From Clostridia bacterium (GTDB lineage Bacteria; UBA6262; WVXT01; JAUXBS01): DNA of 32,259 nt. The stretch covers positions 1 through 32,259 of the forward strand of contig JAUXDE010000004.1 in assembly GCA_030618495.1 (NCBI GenBank), in the 5' to 3' direction. This document shows, piece after piece, positions 1 to 8,204 of this stretch. The stretch's first letter is position 1. The number at the start of each line of letters is the position of its first letter. The notes beneath the pieces were generated by a model. That model did not search any database and was not told where the DNA came from. It was given only the letters and a program-made list of their open reading frames with translations. The position numbers and the translations under genes were made by a program.

Positions 1-23
1 GTTGAAGTATTTCATACAATAAT

Positions 24-52
24 ATTATACTACAATGTGTGCCTATTGTCAA
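24..52 (-). promoter_or_regulatory. Sigma70-type promoter reading out of the left edge
   Basis: Minus strand TTGACA (52-47), 17 bp spacer, TATAAT (29-24). An ATG (15-13, ATGAAATACTTCAAC) follows 9 nt after the -10 box at the window edge. Confidence 0.7.
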
Positions 53-276
53 CACTTTTTATTTTTCGTTTTTAAGGAAAGGTTTTAAATCACTGCTCAC
101 TACTGTCGTTATGCGGAACGAAGTAAAACCGATAAGTCGTGGGGGCTGGGGTTTTCCCGGGGTTTTGACATCTTGAGCAACCCCGGCAGTCCTGAAGGGA
201 CTTGCGAAAGAGAAATGCCGCCTTTTCCGTACGGTGCTGGAAATATGTGTGCGTGGGATTTGTTTTACATTACATC

Positions 277-558
277 TTACTTGTATTCTGGAAAATAATC
301 TGCAATATTTTTACCCTTAAAATAAACATCACATAACAATCTTCCACGAGTAATCATAACCATATCTCTAAGTTCAACTTCTTTTCCTGAAATCAGTTCA
401 GTAAGACGGTCCTTTGCGCTATTGTCTCCGGGACTTACTTGTTCTGGATGTTTGTATCCACTTATTAGCACAGTGTCCCCGGTCTTATTATCAAATACCC
501 ATTCAGGAGATATCTTAAATATATCACCAGTAATGACTTCTTTAACCTTGCGATTCAT
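277..558 (-). CDS. Small degenerate staphylococcal-nuclease-like (SNase/thermonuclease fold) protein
   Basis: 93 aa ORF. Order of motifs resembles SNase: VKEVITGDIF..., ...HPE, AKDRLTELISGKEVEL, RGRLLCDVYFKGKNIADYF. Confidence 0.55.
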   Translation of the reverse strand: MNRKVKEVITGDIFKISPEWVFDNKTGDTVLISGYKHPEQVSPGDNSAKDRLTELISGKEVELRDMVMITRGRLLCDVYFKGKNIADYFPEYK

Positions 559-718
559 TTTGCCCTCCTAATACGTTGCGTTTTATTATTCTTCTGAAAA
601 CTCGATGTTTTTTTAAATAACATTTAATCGGTATAATTGGCGCGCAATTAAACAATGCTTTTAATTATCTTTGGTTTTTTGGGCCCATCATTAACTCAGC
701 ACTTAATGTCTATTGATG

Positions 719-970
719 TTAAGGTAGTATCTTTTTATTTTTTTCCGCAAAATCCGGTAAACAATGGATACAGCCATGATAGTCCGGGTTTTTTAGAAAC
801 CACTTACTAAGTTCTTTCTTACTTATACAATCTAGATACTTGATATTATCACTTTTAATGATATCTTTTATATGACAATAAGACCCCTGGTTTCTACGGT
901 CATGGACCTCTAATACTTTAGGGTGAGTATTTATAATATATCTCTTAATTTTAGCATCTTTATTTAGCAT
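719..970 (-). CDS. Hypothetical small protein with CxxC (HGCIHCLPD) motif
   Basis: 83 aa ORF; one upstream Cys plus C-terminal HGCxHC. No family recognised. Confidence 0.4.
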   Translation of the reverse strand: MLNKDAKIKRYIINTHPKVLEVHDRRNQGSYCHIKDIIKSDNIKYLDCISKKELSKWFLKNPDYHGCIHCLPDFAEKNKKILP

Positions 971-1708
971 ATATTACTCCTTTATTTGTTGTCATCTATT
1001 GAGATTGTCGTTGTATTTAATATAAATGAAATATATATTATACAAACCAATACATAGTTTATATTACTAAAATGACTTGGTAGATATCAGAATATGCTGA
1101 ATTTAGCTGGAGAAATGTTACCAAACTGTTATTGGGTATTTATTGGAGGGGGATGCATTACAAAGGATATAGTTATTAAAATCAATGTTTTTTGAACAGT
1201 GATAATTAGATTACGTGCTATTATTTTATTTATATTATTAGCCATGTTAGTAATTTATTACTATGGGCTTTCAGCATTAGTTTGAGATCATGTCATTTAT
1301 ATATTACTTAAAAAACAATTAAGGAGAATGTTCTTTTTGTATATTAAATGTAGGGGAAATTCTATCTTCCCTTTTTTCTCATTTTTATCATTGATTGGGT
1401 CAATCGAAATCAAGATAACTTATTCCCGAATTTACTTTTATAAAATTCTTCATAAAATATCTTTCTGAGTAATTGTACTAAAAAAACATACAAGTATCAA
1501 GCATAAAATTGTCAAGAAATATATAAAATAAAATGTTTTTAATGGTTTTGTGAGCGACATTATGAGCCGGAGTTTATCCTGTGGAATCTTGGCACAGGGA
1601 TTAAGCGACATCTTGGGCGTAGCAATATCGATTCCTGCTAAACTATATTTCCACAGCTATGATGAATCTCCATGACCCTTGACATGTCAGTTTTTTTTGT
1701 ATAAACTT

Positions 1709-4700
1709 ATGAACATGAGGCATATTTTATTAGTAATCCTTTTTTTATTCACCTTTAACATCCCCCTTCACTCCGCGCAGGGTAACTTCAGTAATTCCGG
1801 AAACGGCTGTTGGCGCTATAGTGAAACCGTCATTATCAACAACACCTCATCCGAACTTATCGATTACCAGGTTTTCATAAGCGCGTCCGCGCTTAATACG
1901 GGAAAACTTGTAAGCGACGGAGTGCTGCAGCCTGACCTTGACGATGTAAGGTTTGCCGACGCGGGCGAACGCGAACTCCCTTACCTGATAGAACCCGATA
2001 CGATTAATCCCCTGGGATTTTATGTAAGAATTCCCGCCATAGAGGTTTCCACCGGGACCACGATATCCTTTTATTACGGCAATTCCTCGGCAACGGCAAC
2101 CAGCAGCGCGTATGACACCTTCCTTTTCTATGATGACTTTGAAAACCTGGACTGCTGGAAAACCAGGAAAGGTTCCTGGGAAATACTTGACGGGACGCTT
2201 CACGGCACGGATGAAAAAATAAATACCCTCAGAAGTTCAAGAAAACGCAACCATTCAAACGTTTGCATCAGCTTCAGGGCGCTGAGCGCGTTAAACAACG
2301 ATATTTCCCTTGAATGGAAGAAGAGCGGCAGAAACAGTTACAGGATTACCTATTCTTCAACAAATCCGAATATAGCAAGGATAACAAGAGCAGGCATTAC
2401 GGGTGGAATTTCCCTCCCTCCCGTAGAAACAAAAAACTGGAGAACATATGAAATCACGGACCTGGGAGGCAGGATTGAAACAACCTGCGGCGCAGCCGCA
2501 TCAATCTTCGTTGACAGCCAACCCTTCGTTTCGGGAGATTATTTTACCCTGAACTCAAACGGCCGGGCCCGCTTCGATGATTTTATAGTCAGGCGCTACA
2601 CACAACCTGAACCGTCCGCCGGCGTGGACAGGGAACTGCTTGTTCTTGCGCCGGGAACCCCGCTGTGCGAAGGTAAACCCAACCCCGAAGGAGTCGTGGA
2701 CGGTACTCCTGAATTCTCCTGGAAGTTCATTTACCGGGGCGATTACGCCCATGAGAGTATGCCACAGTATGCATACAGAATACTGGTATCCACCAGTTCT
2801 ACCGATTTGAACAACAATATCGGAAACGCCTGGGACAGCGGCAAAACCAAAAATCACGAAGAAACTTCCGAATATGCCGGCAAGCGGCTGCTTGCGGGGC
2901 CCACGTATTTCTGGAAGGTGCAGGCCTGGATAACCGGCGCTATAAGTTCACCCTACTCCGTAAACCGGTATTTCAACTACGCATTGAACAGTCCTCCAAA
3001 TGAACCCGCAAACCTTCTATGTGACGGGAAAACTAATCCCGTGAAAATGGTAAAGGTCAAGCCTGAACTTTCCTGGAAGTTTTCCGACCCTGATAAAATG
3101 AGTTCACAGGAGTATTACCGGATTCTGGTATCACTAAATCTCAATGAACTGAATAAAAACGCCGCAGACGTCTGGGACAGCGAAAAAACCCGCTCCGCGG
3201 TCCCGGGGGCGGTTTACAATGGCCTTTCACTCATTCCGGATACAACCTATTATTGGAAGGTAATGACCTGGGACGACGGCAGGTCATCCGGCACTTACAG
3301 CAGCGCCCAGGCGTTTCACTTCATATACGATTCCGCCCTTTATCCTGAAGCCGTAAAGAATCTCACTGCGGTTTCTTTAAAGGGCCGTAAAATACGGTTA
3401 AGGTGGCTTCCTTCCAAATCAAAAGATACGGCAGGATATACGATTCTATGCTCAACGGGAGGGTTTGAGAAGGAATACCCGGTTTACGAAGAGCAGGTTT
3501 CAGCGGAAAGTATTTCATGGACATCACCGCCATTCGACGAGGACGTCATGTACAGTTTTATCGTAAGGACACGTAATGTGGAAGGCTACGAGGAAAGAAA
3601 TGAAAATATCATCACCGCGGCGGCTTTCAAGGAACCTCCCGATATATTGAAAACCCTCGTGCGCGCGCTGCCCAACGGCAAGAAAATCAGCGGAAACAGG
3701 TTCACATTAATGGCGGAAACAGGGAAGAATATACTCAAGAAAACGGAGGAACTTCGTTTTGAGTTCAAGAAACCCCATGACAGGCAATGGACGGGGATAC
3801 AAAATTCCTTCAAGCCGAAAAACAAATCCGGATACGCCTGTTTCTGGGACGCAACTCTTATGGAAGAAGGAAGGTATAACCTGAAAATCCTGTTGGATGA
3901 TAAAAAGGGCAAAAAAAACCTGAGCGTCTCCTGTGTAACCGTTATTGTGGACCACGACAATCCCGACATAGAAGAAACCGTTGACGGTAACCGGGCAAAG
4001 AAAACGGAAAAACTTGACAACAGGATTGACAACAACATAAGACTGTTAAGAAGTTCGGACAAAAACATGACTGAAATTCTTATTACTGCCGGCTCTCTGA
4101 GCAATGACCAGGCAAGCCTGACGGTAATAGACAATCCGGGTAAAATCCCCGAGACACAAACCGATGAAATGGTCCCGGTCGGAGAATACAGGCAGATAAC
4201 CCTTGAGGGTGCCCAACTCAACGAACCGGCAGTAATCAGAATCCCTTACAGGGACGAAGACGGCAACGAAGTGGTTGACGGCACCTATCCTCCCGTACTC
4301 GAATATGATTTAAAACCATTCGTTTACAACAATGACCTTAACCTCTGGGAGATGATTTACGACCATGAAATTGACAGGGAAAACAACCAGGTGGTTTTTA
4401 AAGCAGAGCATTTCTCGCTGTTCTGTCTCATGGGGCGCGGGCTGTCAACCCTGACGCACCCTTTCAACTACCCCAATCCTTTCGGTGATGACGGAACAAC
4501 CTTCATATACGAACTTGCCGAGGATAGTAACGTGACCATAAAAATCTATTCCGTTTCAAACAGGCTCGTGAAAGTTTTACTTGATAACGAACCGAGATTC
4601 ATAGGCGCGCAGGAGGAATCCTGGGACGGAACTGACGACAGTTCACCTCCGGCAAGACTGGCAAACGGGAATTACTTCTACAGGATAATTGTCAATATGT

Positions 4701-4750
4701 CAAGCGGCAAGACACTGCAGAAAACGGAAAAACTCGTAATAATGAGATAG
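1709..4750 (+). CDS. Secreted multidomain surface protein: DUF2341-like N-terminus, fibronectin-like repeats, T9SS/FlgD-like C-terminal domain
   Basis: ORF track starts at 1679; the signal peptide MNMRHILLVILFLFTFNIPLHSAQ suggests a start at 1709 or 1715. Repeated 'PELSWKF..YRILVS...YYWKV' units; C-term FNYPNPFGDDGTTFIYEL...GNYFYRIIV...KLVIMR. Confidence 0.8.
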   Translation: MNMRHILLVILFLFTFNIPLHSAQGNFSNSGNGCWRYSETVIINNTSSELIDYQVFISASALNTGKLVSDGVLQPDLDDVRFADAGERELPYLIEPDTINPLGFYVRIPAIEVSTGTTISFYYGNSSATATSSAYDTFLFYDDFENLDCWKTRKGSWEILDGTLHGTDEKINTLRSSRKRNHSNVCISFRALSALNNDISLEWKKSGRNSYRITYSSTNPNIARITRAGITGGISLPPVETKNWRTYEITDLGGRIETTCGAAASIFVDSQPFVSGDYFTLNSNGRARFDDFIVRRYTQPEPSAGVDRELLVLAPGTPLCEGKPNPEGVVDGTPEFSWKFIYRGDYAHESMPQYAYRILVSTSSTDLNNNIGNAWDSGKTKNHEETSEYAGKRLLAGPTYFWKVQAWITGAISSPYSVNRYFNYALNSPPNEPANLLCDGKTNPVKMVKVKPELSWKFSDPDKMSSQEYYRILVSLNLNELNKNAADVWDSEKTRSAVPGAVYNGLSLIPDTTYYWKVMTWDDGRSSGTYSSAQAFHFIYDSALYPEAVKNLTAVSLKGRKIRLRWLPSKSKDTAGYTILCSTGGFEKEYPVYEEQVSAESISWTSPPFDEDVMYSFIVRTRNVEGYEERNENIITAAAFKEPPDILKTLVRALPNGKKISGNRFTLMAETGKNILKKTEELRFEFKKPHDRQWTGIQNSFKPKNKSGYACFWDATLMEEGRYNLKILLDDKKGKKNLSVSCVTVIVDHDNPDIEETVDGNRAKKTEKLDNRIDNNIRLLRSSDKNMTEILITAGSLSNDQASLTVIDNPGKIPETQTDEMVPVGEYRQITLEGAQLNEPAVIRIPYRDEDGNEVVDGTYPPVLEYDLKPFVYNNDLNLWEMIYDHEIDRENNQVVFKAEHFSLFCLMGRGLSTLTHPFNYPNPFGDDGTTFIYELAEDSNVTIKIYSVSNRLVKVLLDNEPRFIGAQEESWDGTDDSSPPARLANGNYFYRIIVNMSSGKTLQKTEKLVIMR

Positions 4751-4755
4751 TCCTG

Positions 4756-4773
4756 GTGTGGTGCTTCTAACAT
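4756..4773 (+). repeat. Gene-end repeat, copy 1 (divergent)
   Basis: GTGTGGTGCTTCTAACAT; 15/18 identical to copy 4; between convergent gene ends. Confidence 0.5.
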
Positions 4774-5279
4774 TAGTAGAAGCCGAATATCCTTCCTTCT
4801 ACATCCTCAAGTTTGATGAAAGGCATTGGTTCGTTGGTTTTCGGGTCAATCCAGTTCCTGCTGTCATTACTTTCATCCCGGTTGTCTCCCAAAACAAAAA
4901 CACTGCCTTCCGGCACAATTTGAGATAAAAAATTATCATCCAGAAACTTTTCCCCTTCTCTTGTATGCTGAACGTACAGTTCCTCAATTTTCTTCCCGTT
5001 TAACCATACCGCTTTATCCACCATCTCCACCCTGTCGCCTTCTATCGCTATCACCCTCTTGACAAGCTTTTTATCGTCTGCCGGCGATTTGAATGCGATT
5101 ATCTCCCCTCTTTTCGGCCTGCCGGTTTTGTACACCAGCTTGTTGACAAAAAGCCGCGTGTTCACATGCAGGGTCGGCTCCATCGAACCGGATGCGATGT
5201 ATATCCATTCAACCACGTGCGTCCTGAGAATATAAGCCAGCGATAATCCTATAATGAGCAATCCCAATAATTTCTTCAT
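4773..5279 (-). CDS. lepB: Signal peptidase I
   Basis: SGSMEPTL (catalytic Ser), KRVIAIEGD (catalytic Lys), GDNRDESNDSR box, one N-terminal TM segment. Confidence 0.93.
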   Translation of the reverse strand: MKKLLGLLIIGLSLAYILRTHVVEWIYIASGSMEPTLHVNTRLFVNKLVYKTGRPKRGEIIAFKSPADDKKLVKRVIAIEGDRVEMVDKAVWLNGKKIEELYVQHTREGEKFLDDNFLSQIVPEGSVFVLGDNRDESNDSRNWIDPKTNEPMPFIKLEDVEGRIFGFY

Positions 5280-5375
5280 AATAAATTTCCTCCGGTAAAT
5301 TACACAATCAATAATTTTATCTTCATAGAATTATACTAAATTATCGGGCAGGAATACAACTATTTTTGAAAGGAT

Positions 5376-5429
5376 AAAAAAAGTAGACTCACTTTATCTT
5401 CAGGGGGTTGAAGACAGAAGTAAGTCTAC
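5376..5429 (-). ncRNA. Short hairpin transcript / intrinsic terminator in the lepB leader
   Basis: Minus strand: GTAGACTTACTT...CTTC-AACCCCCT-GAAG...AAGTGAGTCTAC then TTTTTTT (5382-5376). The stem starts about 8 nt after the -10 box. Confidence 0.55.
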
Positions 5430-5436
5430 AGGGCAT

Positions 5437-5465
5437 ATTATAATTATTATTTTTGAACTTGTAAA
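5437..5465 (-). promoter_or_regulatory. Sigma70-type promoter for the hairpin RNA / lepB
   Basis: Minus strand TTTACA (5465-5460), 17 bp spacer, TATAAT (5442-5437). Confidence 0.7.
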
Positions 5466-5596
5466 GGAAAAAATTAATTTATTTTTAGTTGGACTATAAT
5501 TATGTCAGTACTTGTGGGATATTTATTTATAGCTGATTAAAATAAAATTGACTTGACCAACAATATTAAGTAGGATAATGGAAAAAGGATATCATC

Positions 5597-6787
5597 ATGC
5601 CATTGATTAAACTTCTAGGAAAAAAATCCATAGACTCACATAAAAAAGTCCTTCTGACTCCTTATTTTGAGGAGATCGCCTGTTCGGGCAAACCCTATGA
5701 TATGGGTTTCCAGCAGGGCAAACGGTACAGGCGTAAAATAGCAAGAAACGATAAAATTCTTACAGAAACAGAACTCTTCCGGAAATTCGTGCCGCATTTC
5801 ATCCCCCTGCCATTCCTGATCAGCACTGCAAAGAAAGTACTGCCCATATTCGTTCCAGCAATACTGGCGGATGAAAAGGATACCTTCCTACGACTTAACG
5901 GAATTGCAGATGGGGCTGGCGTGAACAGGGAACTGATATTCCTCACCCAGGCGCTTGAAATCATCCTTGACCACATCCCGTACAACATGGGCTGCACCAC
6001 CGTGGCAATCACCCCGGGAAGGTTCATAACCGGGGAACCGGTAATAATCAGGAACTTTGATTTCCTTAATAATTTTCGGACATTTAATATTATAAGGAAG
6101 AGTAAGCCGGAAGGGAAAATACCCAGCATGGAGCTGTCCTTCACGTCAATTGCCGGCTCGCATACGGGCATGAACAGCGAAGGTTTAACACTTTCGTATA
6201 ATTACGGTTATTCAAAGGAGCCCGTGCAGGCAAGAGTCCCCCTGACCTGCCACGTACAGACCGCGCTGGAACGTTTTAAAACAACCCAGCAGGCGGTAAA
6301 TTTTTTCCTCAACAAACCCTTCTCCAGCGGCGCCATACTTACCATTTGCGATTCAAGGGGAAATATGGTCACCCTGGAGGGCAGCCCGACAAAGAAAGCG
6401 TTAAGATATCCTGACAAGAACGGCCTTATAATAAACACCAACCGCTACATGACGGATGAAATGCAGACTGCAAATATCCCCGGGGACGCCCTGTTTGACA
6501 GGAACATGCCTTACGGTCTGGACAAAATCAGGGTTCATGAGTCAAATGAAATACGAGCAAACTCCATTGAAAAACTTCTAAACAGCACCAAGGTATTACC
6601 GGTAGATACTCTGTTCAAGGTGCTGTCCCACCATGGTGATGATAACAATGCATACGATAACTGCACCTGCAGGCACCTGCCCATCTTCCATACGGTTGCT
6701 TCTGCAATACTGTTCCCGAAAAGAAAGACAGCTTACTTCCTAATTGGTTCCCCCTGTAGGAAAAAGTACCATAAGTATTGTTTCTAA
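5597..6787 (+). CDS. C45 / acyl-CoA:6-aminopenicillanate acyltransferase-like Ntn-hydrolase
   Basis: YNMGCTTVAI (candidate N-terminal nucleophile Cys), EPVIIRNFDF, GMNSEGLTLSYN, MVTLEGSPTKKA..; typical linear amide C-N hydrolase layout. Confidence 0.75.
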   Translation: MPLIKLLGKKSIDSHKKVLLTPYFEEIACSGKPYDMGFQQGKRYRRKIARNDKILTETELFRKFVPHFIPLPFLISTAKKVLPIFVPAILADEKDTFLRLNGIADGAGVNRELIFLTQALEIILDHIPYNMGCTTVAITPGRFITGEPVIIRNFDFLNNFRTFNIIRKSKPEGKIPSMELSFTSIAGSHTGMNSEGLTLSYNYGYSKEPVQARVPLTCHVQTALERFKTTQQAVNFFLNKPFSSGAILTICDSRGNMVTLEGSPTKKALRYPDKNGLIINTNRYMTDEMQTANIPGDALFDRNMPYGLDKIRVHESNEIRANSIEKLLNSTKVLPVDTLFKVLSHHGDDNNAYDNCTCRHLPIFHTVASAILFPKRKTAYFLIGSPCRKKYHKYCF

Positions 6788-6791
6788 TAGT

Positions 6792-8204
6792 CTATTTCGG
6801 CAGGGTAACTATAAACGTGGAGCCCTTATCGAGTTCGCTTTCAACCCGGACTTTTCCCCTGTGGGCTTCAACTATGGATTTTACTATTGGCAGACCCAGG
6901 CCGGTCCCCTTCTGGCCCGGGATGGTATCCCTGATACTTCTAACCTGTTCAAACTTTTCAAAGATTTTACCGATACTTTCTTTCGGAATCCCCGCCCCGT
7001 TATCTATCACGCTTATCCTGAGGTTTTCAGCGCTATCGGCTACATCAACCTTTATCTTCCCGTTCTTTTGAGTGAACTTTATGGCATTACTCAAGAGATT
7101 CGTAATAATCTGGCCGATCCTTTCCGGGTCGGCATTTATCTTGGGCAAATTATCCGGAGCATTCACGCTTAATTCTATCTCCTTTGAATCAGCCTGGGGT
7201 TGCATGAGCTTGATTATTTCCTGCACAGAATCAAGTATATTGAAAGATTCTTTTCTTATCGTCATCTTACCACTTTCTATCTTCGATATGTCCAGAAGGT
7301 CATCAATGAAACGGGCAAGCCTGTTCGTGCTCTTCTTGATAACATTAAGGCATTCCGCCTGTTTTTCAGAGAGTTTGCCCCCTGCGCCCCTGAACAGAAG
7401 GCCTATGTACATCCTTATGGAAGTCATGGGGGACCTTAACTCGTGTGTAACGGAAGAAACAAAATCCTTTTTCATATCATCAAGTTCCTTCAACCTCCGG
7501 GCCATCCTGTTGAACTCCCTTCCTAACATGCCCAGTTCGTCTGTCTGCTTCACCTTGATTTGATAATCAAGCTCACCCTTGCCGATATGTTCTACCGCGC
7601 GGGACAGGCGGTTAATGGGCCTTATCATCATCCCCGCCATAATAAGCGAACCGATAAAACCAATGACCAGGGATATCACCGCAATGATTAATATTCTGTT
7701 GCGCGTCTTATTCAGGTTTCTCTCGATTTTTCCATCAAGGACAGCGCAGGAAAACCCGATTCTTACCACGGCCTCTTTTTTCCCGCTAATAAAAACCGGC
7801 ATGCTCACTTCATAGACATCATTACCCTTCCCGTCCGAATGGCGCTGTACCAGTAACCCTTCAGCATCCTTCACCCTTTCCCCCACCTCATCCCTGTATA
7901 TGTTACCCAGGAGACTTAAATCAGTATGCCCGAGTATCCTGTCATTCATGTCAATCAGCATCGCGTACATGACGCCTTCTGTTTTCCCGATGAGTTTCAG
8001 GTAATTCACAAGCGCTATTTCATTTCTTGCTATAAGAGATTCCTCGCCCATTCTGACAAAACCCTTTACAATATTCTCCTGGTTTGCCCTCATCTCGTCA
8101 AGCAGCATTTGCCTCTGTGAAAAGAAAAGCATGACGCTAACGCCTGTTATTACAATAATAACCAGCAGGCTTGCCATTAAACTGAATTCTGTTCTTAATT
8201 TCAT
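6792..8204 (-). CDS. Membrane sensor histidine kinase (HAMP-HisKA-HATPase)
   Basis: N-terminal TM and extracytoplasmic sensor, second TM, HAMP, H-box SSVTHELRSPMTSI, N-box NLLSNAIKFT, G boxes DNGAGIP and GTGLGLPIVKSIVEAH. Confidence 0.93.
   Translation of the reverse strand: MKLRTEFSLMASLLVIIVITGVSVMLFFSQRQMLLDEMRANQENIVKGFVRMGEESLIARNEIALVNYLKLIGKTEGVMYAMLIDMNDRILGHTDLSLLGNIYRDEVGERVKDAEGLLVQRHSDGKGNDVYEVSMPVFISGKKEAVVRIGFSCAVLDGKIERNLNKTRNRILIIAVISLVIGFIGSLIMAGMMIRPINRLSRAVEHIGKGELDYQIKVKQTDELGMLGREFNRMARRLKELDDMKKDFVSSVTHELRSPMTSIRMYIGLLFRGAGGKLSEKQAECLNVIKKSTNRLARFIDDLLDISKIESGKMTIRKESFNILDSVQEIIKLMQPQADSKEIELSVNAPDNLPKINADPERIGQIITNLLSNAIKFTQKNGKIKVDVADSAENLRISVIDNGAGIPKESIGKIFEKFEQVRSIRDTIPGQKGTGLGLPIVKSIVEAHRGKVRVESELDKGSTFIVTLPK

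Noticed and set aside
108-122. Possible integron attC-like site (GTTATGC)
   Set aside because: Does not fit the GTTRRRY core and no matching RYYYAAC partner was seen.
1556-1678. 43-codon ORF (VSDIMSRSLSCGILAQGLSD...)
   Set aside because: Short, no homology recognised, no SD; likely chance.
3586-4221. 211-aa minus-strand ORF
   Set aside because: Fully antisense to the clearly coding surface-protein gene; low-complexity Ser/Leu-rich shadow ORF.
7072-7563. 163-aa plus-strand ORF (and others at 5695-6171, 15882-16295, 20774-21130, 23226-23573, 27961-28377)
   Set aside because: Shadow ORFs opposite strongly identified genes (histidine kinase, C45 hydrolase, membrane fusion protein, gyrA, gyrB, dnaA).
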